64,000 bases of DNA from Cystobacter ferrugineus (lineage in GTDB: Bacteria > Myxococcota > Myxococcia > Myxococcales > Myxococcaceae), in contig NZ_MPIN01000026.1 in NCBI RefSeq assembly GCF_001887355.1, positions 1-64,000 of the forward strand, in the 5' to 3' direction. Shown here piece by piece: positions 43,064 to 52,115 of the stretch (positions are counted from its first letter, which is position 1; each line of letters begins with the position of its first letter). Below the pieces are notes generated by a model, which had not been told where the DNA came from, searched no databases, and saw only the letters and a list, made by a program, of their open reading frames with translations. Made by a program: the position numbers and the translations under genes.

Positions 43064-44674
43064 ATGCAGCTCATCGTGAACCCAGGACTGTTGGACGAGC
43101 GGGTCTTCGACTTGCCGGAGGGCGCCACGACCATCGGCCGTACGCAGGAGAGCACCCTGTGTGTGCTGCACATGAGCCTGTCGCGGCGGCACGCGCGGCT
43201 CGAGCGCCAGGGAGCGCGTGTCCTGCTGACGGACCTGGACAGCAAGAACGGGACGTTGGTGGACGAGGTGCGCCTGGAGAAGTTCACGCCTCGTGAGCTG
43301 AAGGAGGGGGAGTCCTTCCGGTGTGGCGAGGTGCGGTTCACGCTGGTGTCCCCGATGGGGAGCGTGCCGTTGGCGCCCACGCAGGTGCAGCCGCTGCACA
43401 CCCAGTTCTCTCCCGCGGCCATGGACGAGCTGCTGGAGCGCTCCCCCGAGTCCTCCTCGGGCTCGGCGCTCCGGGTGAAGCGCGCGTCGCACGAGAGCCG
43501 GGCCAACGAGAAGCTCCAGGTGTTGCTCAAGGTGAGCCAGATGTTGTCCTCGCCCGGGCAGATCGAGACGCTGCTCGAGCGCATCCTGGACCTGGTCTTC
43601 CAGATCATGGACGTGGACCGGGTGGCCATCCTGCTGGTGGATCCCTCCACGGGCATGTTGCGTCCGCGAGTGGCGCGGGTGTCCACGGGAGAGGCGCCCG
43701 AGGGGGCGTTCTACAGCCAGCGCATCGTCGACTACGTGCGCACCCACAGCTTGGCGGCGCTCTTCTCGGACGCGTGGATGGACCCCCGGCTCAACGACGC
43801 CGCCTCGGTGGTGTTGCAGTCCATCCGGGCCTCCATGTGCGCCCCGCTCAAGCCCCGCGACGAGGTGTTGGGCGTGTTGTACGTGGACAACCTGTCGCGC
43901 GCCGATGGCTTCAGCCAGGAGGATCTGGAGTTCCTCACCGCCTTCGCCAACCAGGCCGCCATCGCGCTGGACAACTCGCTCCTGGCGCAGAAGCTGGCGG
44001 AAGAGGCCGTGCTGCGCAACGCCTACGCGCGCTTCTTTCCCCCGGCCACGCTCCGGAAGCTGACCATGGCGCGGGGCGGGCCCCTGGAGACGATCGAGAC
44101 CGAGGTGACGGTGCTCTTCTCGGACATCAGCGGCTTCACCGCGCTCTCCTCGTCGCTCGAGCCCCGGCAGGTGGTGGATCTGCTCAACGACTACTTCCCG
44201 GTGATGGCGGACATCGTCTTCCGGTACGAGGGGACGTTGGAGAAGTACATCGGAGACGCGTTGATGGCGGTGTGGGGCGCGCCCTTCGCGCATCCGGACG
44301 ACGCGACGCGGGCGGTACGCGCGGCCGTGGAGATGCAGCGGGCACTGGCGGGGTTGAACGCGCGCTGGCGCGAGCGGGGCTGGCCCGAGCTGCGCATCCA
44401 CGTGGGGCTGAACACGGGCCGGGTGGCGGCGGGCAACATCGGCTCCGAGCAGTACCTGCAGTACGCCACCATCGGTGACGCCACCAACGTCGCCAGCCGG
44501 GTGTGCTCCGCGGCGGCCGAGGGGGAAATCTTCATGAGCCAGGCGACCTACGAGCGCTGGCTCGAGCGCGACTGGAACGTCACCCCCCTGCCTCCCACCC
44601 TCGTGAAGGGCAAGCTGGAGCCCCTCACGCTCTACCGGGTGGAGTGGAACGCCCCTCCGCCCGAGTGGTCCTGA
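43064..44674 (+). CDS. FHA-GAF-class III adenylate cyclase
   Basis: A 536-residue cytoplasmic signalling enzyme. Residues 1-95 are an FHA domain (IGRTQES, LSRRHARLER, DLDSKNGT) that binds phosphothreonine. About 150-310 are a GAF domain (RILDLVFQIMDVDRVAILLV). About 340-520 are a class III cyclase with VTVLFSDISGFTALSSSL (first metal Asp), KYIGDALMAVWGAP (second Asp) and IHVGLNTGRVAAGNIGS. The later YATIGDATNVASRV carries the transition-state Asn/Arg. It would make cAMP when a kinase phosphorylates its partner or a GAF ligand binds. The ATG at 43064 is next to the FHA strand; upstream frame is not family-like. Divergent from the Crp gene. Confidence 0.9.
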   Translation: MQLIVNPGLLDERVFDLPEGATTIGRTQESTLCVLHMSLSRRHARLERQGARVLLTDLDSKNGTLVDEVRLEKFTPRELKEGESFRCGEVRFTLVSPMGSVPLAPTQVQPLHTQFSPAAMDELLERSPESSSGSALRVKRASHESRANEKLQVLLKVSQMLSSPGQIETLLERILDLVFQIMDVDRVAILLVDPSTGMLRPRVARVSTGEAPEGAFYSQRIVDYVRTHSLAALFSDAWMDPRLNDAASVVLQSIRASMCAPLKPRDEVLGVLYVDNLSRADGFSQEDLEFLTAFANQAAIALDNSLLAQKLAEEAVLRNAYARFFPPATLRKLTMARGGPLETIETEVTVLFSDISGFTALSSSLEPRQVVDLLNDYFPVMADIVFRYEGTLEKYIGDALMAVWGAPFAHPDDATRAVRAAVEMQRALAGLNARWRERGWPELRIHVGLNTGRVAAGNIGSEQYLQYATIGDATNVASRVCSAAAEGEIFMSQATYERWLERDWNVTPLPPTLVKGKLEPLTLYRVEWNAPPPEWS

Positions 44675-44680
44675 GGGGCT

Positions 44681-46588
44681 TCACCCCGCGGAGGTGAGCA
44701 CCTCGCGGGTGATCTCCAGCAGCGTGCGCGCGTTGAAGGGCTTCTCCACCCGGCGGTTGGGCACCCGCTCCAGGAAGGCCTTGGCCTGCGGGGTGAAGGC
44801 GCCTCCGGTGAGGAAGATGACCCGGCCGGTGAGCTCCGGCCGCAGCCGGTGCAGCGCCGCGTGGAAGTCCATGCCGTTCATCCGCGGCATCATCAAGTCA
44901 CACAGGATGAGATCGAAGCGCTCGCCGGCCTCCAGCCGGGGCAGTACCTCGGCCGCCAGCGTGGTGAACACCACGTCGTGGTGGGGCCGGAGGATGCGCT
45001 CGAGCGCCGAGCACAAGAGGGGCTCGTCGTCGATGACCAGCACGCGGCCCCGCGGCCCTCCGCTGTACTCCGGGACGGGCTCGAGCAGCGCGGGCACGAT
45101 GGGCTCGCGCGAGGAGGGCATCCGCACCTGGAAGGTGGTGCCCCGGCCCAGGTCGCTGAACACGTGCAGCTCCCCGCCCATCGCGGTGATGAGGTTGTGG
45201 CAGATGGACAGGCCCAGGCCCGTGCCCACGCCGGGCGGCTTGGTGGTGAAGAAGGGATCGAAGATGCGGCCCATCAACTCCGGGGCGATGCCCGCTCCGG
45301 TGTCGGCGATCTCCACCGCCACCTGGCCACTGGCGTCCAGGCGCGTGGTGACGCGGATTTCGTGCTGCTCCGCGTCTCCATCCGAGGGCAGCGACTGCAC
45401 GGCGTTGACCAGCAGGTTGAGGAACACCTGGCCCAGGCGGGACTCGTTGCCGTGGATCGGGGGGACATCCTCCCCGTAGTTCTTCACCAGCTTCGCCCGA
45501 TGGCGGATCTCCGCGGCCGCCAGGTTGAGCGTGGAGTCCAGCACCTTGCGCACGTTCACCGCGTGGAACTGCTCGGAGGTCGACTCGCGCGAGAACGTCT
45601 TGAGGTCGCCGACGATGGTCTGCACCCGCTCGGCGCCATGCAGCGCCTCGCCGAGCGCCGTGCTCACGGGCTGGAGCACCCCGGGCGCTCCCCGCGCGAG
45701 CTGCCGCGACAGCTCGCCGTTGGCATAGCCGAGGTTGGCCAGCACGTACGCCAGCGGGTTGTTGATTTCGTGCGCCACGCCGGCCGCCAGCGTGCCCACC
45801 GACGCCATGCGGTCGGCCAGTTGCAGCCGCGCCTGCATCAGCTTGCGCTCGGTGACGTCCGGGAAGAGCGTCACGATGTGCGGCGTGCCCGCGTACTCGG
45901 CGATGCCCACGTAGACGAGCACGTCGCGCAGCTCCCCGCTCTTGGTGCGCACGCGCGACTCCACCCCGCGCACCATGCCCTGCTCGCGCATGCGCGCCGC
46001 CAGCCGCTCCTGCTCGATGGGTGATTCCCACAAGTCCAGGTCGCGCGCCGTGCGCCAGAGCATCTCCTCGCGCGAGTAGCCGAACAGCCGCGTGAAGGCC
46101 TCGTTCACCTCGACGAAGGCATTGCCCTCGCGCGTGGTGATGCAGGTGGCCAGGGGGCTCTCGCGCAGCAGCACCGCGCACAGCCCATCCAGCTCGAAGT
46201 TCTCCGGCAGGGGCGCGGGCCGCTCGGCCAGGCGGCGCTCGGCGAGCTGCAACCGGAGCATCGCCGCCGTCTCGTCCAGGGGCAGCATCAGGAAGTCGTC
46301 CACCCCGGCGTCGATCATCGACGCGAGCCCCTCGAGCTGCTCGGGGCGGGCCACCAGCACGATGGCGGCCTGGGCCCCATTGGGAGAGGCCCGGAGCGCG
46401 CGCACGAGCACGATGCGGTCTCCCTCGTCATCCATTCCCAGGAGCACCAGGGGGAAGGGGGACTGGCGGAAGGCGGCGATGGCGGATTCGTCGTCGCTTC
46501 GCCGGGTGGGCGTCATCCCGAGCTGGCGCACCAGCAGCTCCACGGACGACAGATCGATGCTCGCGGATGGAACCAGCAGGACCCTCAT
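44681..46588 (-). CDS. Hybrid sensor histidine kinase with pseudo-receiver
   Basis: A 635-residue soluble kinase: degenerate receiver (1-125), PAS (about 145-255), HisKA, HATPase and a C-terminal receiver. In the first receiver the phosphoacceptor position reads VLLGMDDEGD (Gly where Asp is expected) and the acidic pair is missing, so it cannot be phosphorylated. PAS shows FVEVNEAFTRLFGYSREEML. The H-box is GTLAAGVAHEINNPLAYVLA, the N-box NLLVNAVQS, and the G-box FFTTKPPGVGTGLGLSICHN. The C-terminal receiver has VLVIDDEP and DLILCDLMMPRMNG with a good Asp. No membrane segment. It converges on the cyclase gene, six bases between stops. Confidence 0.92.
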   Translation of the reverse strand: MRVLLVPSASIDLSSVELLVRQLGMTPTRRSDDESAIAAFRQSPFPLVLLGMDDEGDRIVLVRALRASPNGAQAAIVLVARPEQLEGLASMIDAGVDDFLMLPLDETAAMLRLQLAERRLAERPAPLPENFELDGLCAVLLRESPLATCITTREGNAFVEVNEAFTRLFGYSREEMLWRTARDLDLWESPIEQERLAARMREQGMVRGVESRVRTKSGELRDVLVYVGIAEYAGTPHIVTLFPDVTERKLMQARLQLADRMASVGTLAAGVAHEINNPLAYVLANLGYANGELSRQLARGAPGVLQPVSTALGEALHGAERVQTIVGDLKTFSRESTSEQFHAVNVRKVLDSTLNLAAAEIRHRAKLVKNYGEDVPPIHGNESRLGQVFLNLLVNAVQSLPSDGDAEQHEIRVTTRLDASGQVAVEIADTGAGIAPELMGRIFDPFFTTKPPGVGTGLGLSICHNLITAMGGELHVFSDLGRGTTFQVRMPSSREPIVPALLEPVPEYSGGPRGRVLVIDDEPLLCSALERILRPHHDVVFTTLAAEVLPRLEAGERFDLILCDLMMPRMNGMDFHAALHRLRPELTGRVIFLTGGAFTPQAKAFLERVPNRRVEKPFNARTLLEITREVLTSAG

Positions 46589-46811
46589 GTGATCCTTCTC
46601 GAGGGGAGGGGGACGCCCTCGGTGATGGCGCTTGGGCTTCGCGCACCCTCTGTCCTATCACGAGCGGGAAGCCGCCTGGAGAGGGGACGAGCGAGCATTC
46701 TTCCCGGAGTTGGCGCGGCGCGTCGGCTCCGGAGTGCTCCCGCCGGGGGCTGCTCTTGACAGGGGACGCCCGTGAGCGCTGATGATTCCCCCGCGCCCAG
46801 CCCCCAGCCGG

Positions 46812-47600
46812 TCACGACTCCGGGGGCGGACTGTCGAGGCCCCTTAGCTGCTCCTCGGCCATCCGGCGGTATTGCGGCACGATCTCCACGGCCAGCACGT
46901 CACGCATCTGCTGGCGGGCACCTTCGATGTCACCCGAATCCCGGAGGCTCGTCATCCGGTACATCGAATTCAAGAATCGGCGCTTGCTCTTCCGGAAGCG
47001 AGAGAGAATCGTCTCCATCAAGGCCTCGGCGCCATCCGGACTCTTCAGGGCCTCTTCCGTCTCGGCCTCGCTGATAGCCGCCGTGGGGGCGGTCTGGCGT
47101 AGAAGAGCGCGTAGGTCGTCGGTGAGTTCCAGGGCATGACCCCGCTGGATGCGTTGCGCGAGAACGGCGAGTTGTTGCCGGTCGTGAAGGTCCGGATTGA
47201 GCCGCCCGGTTGCGAGAACGTCCGCGAGCCCAGTCAATTCGTCGAGCAGGATTTCGGCATGCCTCCGGTAGAGGGGGACAACCTCCACGGCGAGCACGTC
47301 ACGTATGACGTGGAATGCTCCGTTGAAGTCCCCTTTCTCTTGAAGTTCCTCCACCCGGTCTTCAGCCTTGCCGAGCCGGTACGATCCATCCCGGATGCGT
47401 TGGCGAATCTCCCTTAGCAGGGTTGTCGCGGTGGGCAGACCGCGCAGAGCATCATCCGCCTCCTGCGCGCTGATAGCCACCTCTCGGGCGCTCTTGAGCA
47501 ACAGGGCCCGGGTATCATCCGAAAGCTCCAGCGGCTCGCTACGTTCCAGTACCCGCTGAGCCAAATCCCAAATGCGGTCCCAGTTGATTTCGTCGGACAC
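46812..47600 (-). CDS. Tandem DUSAM-domain protein
   Basis: A 262-residue soluble helical protein made of two copies of the DUSAM domain, a family known almost only from myxobacteria. Copy 1 (about 5-130) has INWDRIWDLAQRVLERSEPL, ELSDDTRALLLKSAREVAIS and IRDVLAVEVVPLYRRHAE. Copy 2 (about 133-258) has LAVLAQRIQRGHALELTDDL and MRDVLAVEIVPQYRRMAEEQ. Function is unknown. It is followed upstream by a Cys-rich lipoprotein gene on the same strand (stop 11 bases before this start), so the two form a unit in a lower-GC patch. ATG at 47600. Confidence 0.8.
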   Translation of the reverse strand: MSDEINWDRIWDLAQRVLERSEPLELSDDTRALLLKSAREVAISAQEADDALRGLPTATTLLREIRQRIRDGSYRLGKAEDRVEELQEKGDFNGAFHVIRDVLAVEVVPLYRRHAEILLDELTGLADVLATGRLNPDLHDRQQLAVLAQRIQRGHALELTDDLRALLRQTAPTAAISEAETEEALKSPDGAEALMETILSRFRKSKRRFLNSMYRMTSLRDSGDIEGARQQMRDVLAVEIVPQYRRMAEEQLRGLDSPPPES

Positions 47601-47611
47601 GGCTTCTCACC

Positions 47612-48073
47612 TCACTCGCGGGGTTTGCACATCTCTTCAGGCCATTTATGCTGCCCTTCGCAACGGCGTAGGCAGTCGTCGCATTTGCCCGTCCATTTAC
47701 GATCCTGGCACCTGTTGTACTTGCGAATGCAATCCTGTTTCCACTCGGGCAGAGAAGCGTTGTTGGAGTAGTCGTCATCGTCAGCATCGGCGCGCGCGGC
47801 CCGGAGCACCTGCTCAACCTCGGATGGCGTGGCCCCACAAGCGCCTACCGGGTCCTGTGGATGCTTCTTGATGCAGCACGTCATGGTGGAGTCGCCAGGC
47901 CGACAATCCATCGTAGCCGCTTGCGCCAGGAGTACGGGACGGGTCGATGTGCAGGTGTAGTGCGTCGGTCCACCGGAGTAGGCGTAACGCGCTCTACTTA
48001 CCGAGCAACCGGACACGAGCACCCCCCACAGCAGGGCCTCAATGACCAAAATGCGGGAAGTCGAGTTTTTCAT
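47612..48073 (-). CDS. Cys-rich lipoprotein of myxobacterial accessory type
   Basis: A 153-residue lipoprotein (signal ALLWGVLVSGCSVSR). The mature part has MTCCIKKHPQDPVGACGATP, an acidic run (ADADDDDYS), and a Cys-rich end with paired Cys, Arg and Trp (EWKQDCIRKYNRCQDRKWTG, CDDCLRRCEGQHKWPEEMC). I recall similar Cys-rich ends in myxobacterial exported proteins near polymorphic toxins, but cannot name the family. The Cys pattern suggests disulphide bonds or metal binding. The start is uncertain: ATG at 48073 (GGATGGAG just upstream) or at 48082. It is divergent from the DUF2381 gene and precedes the DUSAM gene. Confidence 0.6.
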   Translation of the reverse strand: MKNSTSRILVIEALLWGVLVSGCSVSRARYAYSGGPTHYTCTSTRPVLLAQAATMDCRPGDSTMTCCIKKHPQDPVGACGATPSEVEQVLRAARADADDDDYSNNASLPEWKQDCIRKYNRCQDRKWTGKCDDCLRRCEGQHKWPEEMCKPRE

Positions 48074-48173
48074 GCTCTCCATCCTAGAGCGGTGGGCTTT
48101 CAGGGCTCTATGACGGGCCAAGGCTCGGGGGCCTGGATGTTCGTTCGGGTTATCGGATAGGTTGGCCCGCTGT

Positions 48174-49121
48174 ATGCGGAACTTCTTACCTCCCGGGTCT
48201 GCCCTGTTTCTCGTCCTAGTAGCGTCCGTAGCCATGGCCAGGGAACGCATCCCCTCGGTCCGGAGCGTATACGTTCGGAATAGCGAGTGGGAGACGGCCA
48301 ATCAGTTGTTCGTGACTCGTGACGTGACGACCGTTCTCCGGTTCCAGCAGTCGTGCACCGAGGCCGGAACCAAGATGCTGGGCTGGGAAGGTCGTTTTGA
48401 GCCTGTGCAGTGTGCCGGCAAACGGGTGCTTGTCGAGCCAATCCAAAAGCTTGAGCCCGAGGATCGGTTTCTCCTGGTGGTGAGGCTCGCGGATGGAACC
48501 GAAGTGCCTTTTACCGTTTCCGGGTCGAGTTGGAAGGAGGGAGAGTGGCCTGATCAACAGGTCAACGTGTTCTTGAAACCGGACGACCCGGATGCACTTC
48601 GTAATCAGTTGGAGGAATCCAAGGCGAGAGAGCGTGAGCTTTGGGAGCAGCTCAGGGTTGAGAGCTTTACGGGGTCGTCTGAAAACCACACCCTCGCGGC
48701 TCTCCTTACGCAAGGCGCGGTGAGGTTCACGCCATTTGTGTTTCGTAAAGCCTGGATCTTCAAGAATGAGGATTCAAACATTCAAGCTAGCGTTCTTACC
48801 GATGGCAAGGAAAAGGTGGCGGTTCTGTTTCGTGTGACAAACAAAGCTTCCTCCAATCCTTGGAGATTGATGGACGCTCGCCTATTTGTGCTGCCACCGG
48901 GGTTCCAGCCCCCGTTGTTCGTCGGTGAAGCAAGGCCGTTTGCCCTACGAACGGACAAAAAGGTGATTCCTCCTGGCGAAACAGGATTTGTTGCTGTTGT
49001 CGCGGATAAGAGCGTGTTTGACCCACCACGGGGCCCCAGCAATCTTACCCTAGGAATTTTTCGCCACGATGGGATGCTGGCGGCGCATGTGACGCTGGAT
49101 CGTAGGCTCTTCAAGAAGTAA
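48174..49121 (+). CDS. DUF2381 (TIGR02268) family secreted protein
   Basis: A 315-residue protein with a signal peptide (ALFLVLVASVAMARE) and no lipobox. It has the features of the Myxococcus paralogous family TIGR02268/DUF2381: a strand-rich N-terminus (SVYVRNSEW, RVLVEPIQKLEPEDRFLLVV), a helical middle (RNQLEESKARERELWEQLRV) and a beta-rich end (RPFALRTDKKVIPPGETGFV). Members often stand beside Ser/Thr kinase genes, but none is here. Function unknown. Base composition is clearly lower in GC than the housekeeping genes. It is followed after 5 bases by a small lipoprotein gene. Confidence 0.78.
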   Translation: MRNFLPPGSALFLVLVASVAMARERIPSVRSVYVRNSEWETANQLFVTRDVTTVLRFQQSCTEAGTKMLGWEGRFEPVQCAGKRVLVEPIQKLEPEDRFLLVVRLADGTEVPFTVSGSSWKEGEWPDQQVNVFLKPDDPDALRNQLEESKARERELWEQLRVESFTGSSENHTLAALLTQGAVRFTPFVFRKAWIFKNEDSNIQASVLTDGKEKVAVLFRVTNKASSNPWRLMDARLFVLPPGFQPPLFVGEARPFALRTDKKVIPPGETGFVAVVADKSVFDPPRGPSNLTLGIFRHDGMLAAHVTLDRRLFKK

Positions 49122-49126
49122 GAGAA

Positions 49127-49621
49127 ATGCTCATGCGTTCGGCTAGAGCACTCATTTGCCTCTCTCTCCTCCTGTTTCTCGCGGCCACGGGTTGCCCAAC
49201 GGCGGGAGTGCCCTTGCGTCCGGATGGGAGCCCTGGACCGGAGAAGTGTCCGGAGGAGGCCCTTACGGCGATGCGAATTCTTCGGCTACGTCCTGGGGAC
49301 GCGGCTTTCGTTGAACTCGATGTGAACCAGACCGACACCAGCCCCATCACCCTGTATGACGGGCCTGTCGAGAGCATGTTGAACGAACCTCTCGGACTAC
49401 TTGAAGCGCCTACACGGCTATACGGACGGGTCTGGACAGGTGGCCCGCAAGTCGTCGTCCGATATTACGAAGCACGGCCGCCACACGGCGAAACAATCCC
49501 GATTTGCGCGGTGGCAAGGCTCGCGCACGGCCAACTGAAGAAACTGCCCGAATCGAAACCGGGAATGGCGGTGCTCGAATTCTCGTCGTCAGGCGTGTTC
49601 GTCGTGGACTCGTTCCGTTGA
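49127..49621 (+). CDS. Small lipoprotein downstream of DUF2381 gene
   Basis: A 164-residue lipoprotein (LLLFLAATGCPTAG, Cys at about residue 23). Mature sequence has VELDVNQTDTSPITLYDGPV and VVRYYEARPPHGETIPICAV, strand-rich, with two further Cys likely in a disulphide. Not a family I recognise with certainty, but it is a plausible partner of the DUF2381 protein, since it starts 5 bases after that stop. ATG at 49127 or 49133. Confidence 0.65.
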   Translation: MLMRSARALICLSLLLFLAATGCPTAGVPLRPDGSPGPEKCPEEALTAMRILRLRPGDAAFVELDVNQTDTSPITLYDGPVESMLNEPLGLLEAPTRLYGRVWTGGPQVVVRYYEARPPHGETIPICAVARLAHGQLKKLPESKPGMAVLEFSSSGVFVVDSFR

Positions 49622-49678
49622 ATCGACCCACCGGGGCGCCTCGCCTGAACGACCCCGGTCATCTCCTCTGGGGCGGGA

Positions 49679-50662
49679 CTATTGCAGATAAGCCTTGGGC
49701 GCCGCCCGGTAGGCGAGCGCGGACTGGGCCTGGAGCCAGCGGCCGATGACGCTCAGCAGGCCGTCGAGCGTGTCCCGCAGGGCCCAGGCGCACGCGTCCG
49801 CGCCCTGCAACCGCGCGCACCGCTCCATCCCGTGGCGCAGGGCCTCCTGAACGCCGGGACAGTCGGGGCGCTCGCGGATGAGGCGCTCGACGGTGTGGGC
49901 ATACAGGCGGTAGCACGAGGCCGCGTCCCCGCGGTTGTAGAGCGGCGCGCCGAGCTGGATGGTGCGCAGGAGGGTGTAGGCCACCTCCTCCAGCACGTCC
50001 GGGGCGCACCCCTCCAGCAGGGACAGGGAATGGGTGGGGATCTGCCGCTGGCGGGAGGCCGCGGGCCTGGCGAGGCCGAGGGTGGACAGGGGCAGGGCGT
50101 CCGTGCGCTCCAGCAGCGGCAGGACGTAGCGCGAGGGGATGACGATGGTGACCGGACGCCCATCCGCAAAGGCACACGTGGCCACGCCAATCCACGCGCC
50201 CGTGGCATCCAGGACCGGGCTGCCCGAGATGTCCTCGGGCAGAACGGCTTCCAGTTCGAGGAAGGTGAAACTCTCGTCGAGCACCTGCTCCGAGCGCACC
50301 CGGGTCTCCAGGAGGAAGGGCGGAGCGCCCGGGGCGGGGTGGAGGATGAAGAGGGGATCGCCTTCCACGGGGAGCATCCCGGACTCGAGCCGCAGGGCGG
50401 GCAAGTTGGCCACGGGGAGCTGGAGCACGGCCAGGTCATGCTTCTCATCGAAGGCGATGACCTGCTCCACCTGGAGCAGGCGCCCGTCGGCGAGCAGCGC
50501 GGAGATGTCCTCACAGCCGGCCACCATGTGGAGGTTGGTGACGAGCTGGCCCGCCGGGGTGGCCACGAAGCCGACTCCCCGCCGGTTGGGCATGTCCAGG
50601 GTCACGAGCGTGGAAGTGGCGGCGTCCCGGACGGCGGACAGGCCGGTGTCGACGGCGGGCAT
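49679..50662 (-). CDS. Trypsin-like serine peptidase
   Basis: A 327-residue protein with a chymotrypsin-fold protease in the first 200 residues: GVGFVATPAGQLVTNLHMVA has the catalytic His, KHDLAVLQL the Asp and EDISGSPVLD the Ser (oxyanion GSP). It resembles the HtrA/trypsin_2 group, but no PDZ follows. Instead a helical region of about 120 residues with several Cys and Tyr (LYNRGDAASCYRLYAHTVER) completes it. No signal peptide is seen, so it is probably cytoplasmic or exported otherwise. ATG at 50662 has AGGAGG seven bases upstream. Confidence 0.75.
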   Translation of the reverse strand: MPAVDTGLSAVRDAATSTLVTLDMPNRRGVGFVATPAGQLVTNLHMVAGCEDISALLADGRLLQVEQVIAFDEKHDLAVLQLPVANLPALRLESGMLPVEGDPLFILHPAPGAPPFLLETRVRSEQVLDESFTFLELEAVLPEDISGSPVLDATGAWIGVATCAFADGRPVTIVIPSRYVLPLLERTDALPLSTLGLARPAASRQRQIPTHSLSLLEGCAPDVLEEVAYTLLRTIQLGAPLYNRGDAASCYRLYAHTVERLIRERPDCPGVQEALRHGMERCARLQGADACAWALRDTLDGLLSVIGRWLQAQSALAYRAAPKAYLQ

Positions 50663-50775
50663 GGGGCATCCTCCTGGATACACCATGGCCACGCTCCGGG
50701 GATGGGGCAGGCCGCGGCTCCCGGGTGGCTCGACATGGGACGAGCCGCCGAGCGCCCGGGGAGCGTCCGTGCGCG

Positions 50776-51966
50776 TCAGCTCTCGTGCGGCACGAGGGGC
50801 AGCCGCGCGGGGCCGCGCACGATGAGCGAGCTATTCCACTGGATGGGCTGGGCGCCCGCGGTCAGGCGGGTGAAGCGGGAGAGCAGCGCCTCCAGGGACA
50901 GCCGTGCTTCCAGCCGTGCGAGCTGGGAGCCGACGCAGAAGTGGATGCCGTGCCCGAAGGGCAGGTTGCTCGAGGGGCGGTTCATGTCGAAGCGGTCCGG
51001 ATCCGGGTGCTGGGCCTCGTCGCGGTTGGCCGAGCCCATCAGCATCAGCAGCCGCGCGCCCTTGGGCAGCCGCACCCCGCCCAGCACCGTCTCCTCGCTC
51101 GTCAGCCGCATCACGCCATGCGCGGGCGTCTCGTGGCGCAGCACCTCGTCGATGAAGCGCGGCACGAGCGAGGGCTGTTCGCGCAACTGCCGCATCAGCT
51201 CCGGCTGGAGCTGCAGCCGCAGCGCCGAGTGGCTCAGCAGGTGGATCGTCGTTTCCATGCCTCCCACGAGCAGCAGGAACATGAAGCCGAGCAGATCCGT
51301 GTCCGACAGGCTCTCGCCTTCGACGCGCGCGCGCAGCAGGTCGCTGATGAGATCATCCCCGGGGTTGCGCCGGCGCTCCGCCAGTACCTGCTCGAAATGG
51401 CCCCGGGCCTCGTTCACCGTGGCGCGCACGGCCTCCTGGCGCTCGGTGTCCGCGGGGCCGACGCCGGTGAACTGGCCGAGCCATTCCACCCAGCTCAGCA
51501 GGCGCGGTTGCACCTCGGTGGACAGCCCGAGCAGATCGCCCAGCACGTACATGGGCATGAGGACCGAGAAGTGCTCCACGAAGTTCACCTCCTGCCCGTT
51601 GGGCAGCGCCTGGACGATGCGCTGGGCGAACTCCCGCACGCGCGGCTCGATGCGGGTGACGACCTGGGTGCCGAACGCCCGGTTGATGAGCGTGCGCCGC
51701 TGCGTGTGCTGCGGGGGATCCATCACCAGCGCCGAGTCGGCGAGCGGGTAGTTGGAGATCCAGGGCGGGCGGTAGGCCTGACGGAAGCCCTGGGAGGAGA
51801 AGATCTGCGGGTTCTTGAAGACGTGCATCACGTCCTCCTGCCGTGAGACGGCCCACAGTCCACCGGGATCCACCTGGCTCACGGGGGCGTTGCGGCGCAG
51901 TTCCGCGTAGGCGGGGTACGGATTGGCGCGGATCTCGGGTGCAAGCAGGTTGATGCGTCCACTCAT
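50776..51966 (-). CDS. Cytochrome P450
   Basis: A 396-residue soluble monooxygenase. The I-helix oxygen-binding motif is LLVGGMETT, the K-helix ExxR lies in FIDEVLRHETPA, and the heme-thiolate loop is FGHGIHFCVGSQLARLE with the axial Cys. MDPPQHTQRRTLINRAF is the typical C-helix region. It matches bacterial class I P450s that act with ferredoxin partners; no ferredoxin or biosynthetic gene is next to it, so its substrate stays open. ATG at 51966. Confidence 0.92.
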   Translation of the reverse strand: MSGRINLLAPEIRANPYPAYAELRRNAPVSQVDPGGLWAVSRQEDVMHVFKNPQIFSSQGFRQAYRPPWISNYPLADSALVMDPPQHTQRRTLINRAFGTQVVTRIEPRVREFAQRIVQALPNGQEVNFVEHFSVLMPMYVLGDLLGLSTEVQPRLLSWVEWLGQFTGVGPADTERQEAVRATVNEARGHFEQVLAERRRNPGDDLISDLLRARVEGESLSDTDLLGFMFLLLVGGMETTIHLLSHSALRLQLQPELMRQLREQPSLVPRFIDEVLRHETPAHGVMRLTSEETVLGGVRLPKGARLLMLMGSANRDEAQHPDPDRFDMNRPSSNLPFGHGIHFCVGSQLARLEARLSLEALLSRFTRLTAGAQPIQWNSSLIVRGPARLPLVPHES

Positions 51967-52115
51967 GGGGGGAGACCTCAGGGCAGAGGTGGATGAAGTC
52001 GGGGCATGCTATCGGCTTTCGCATGCGGGGGGAGGTGGGCGAGCGACCGAGCCGAGCCCCATTTAAGAGATTCTTTTGGCGGACCCGACTTCAGCCGTTA
52101 AACACCGCCCCGCCC

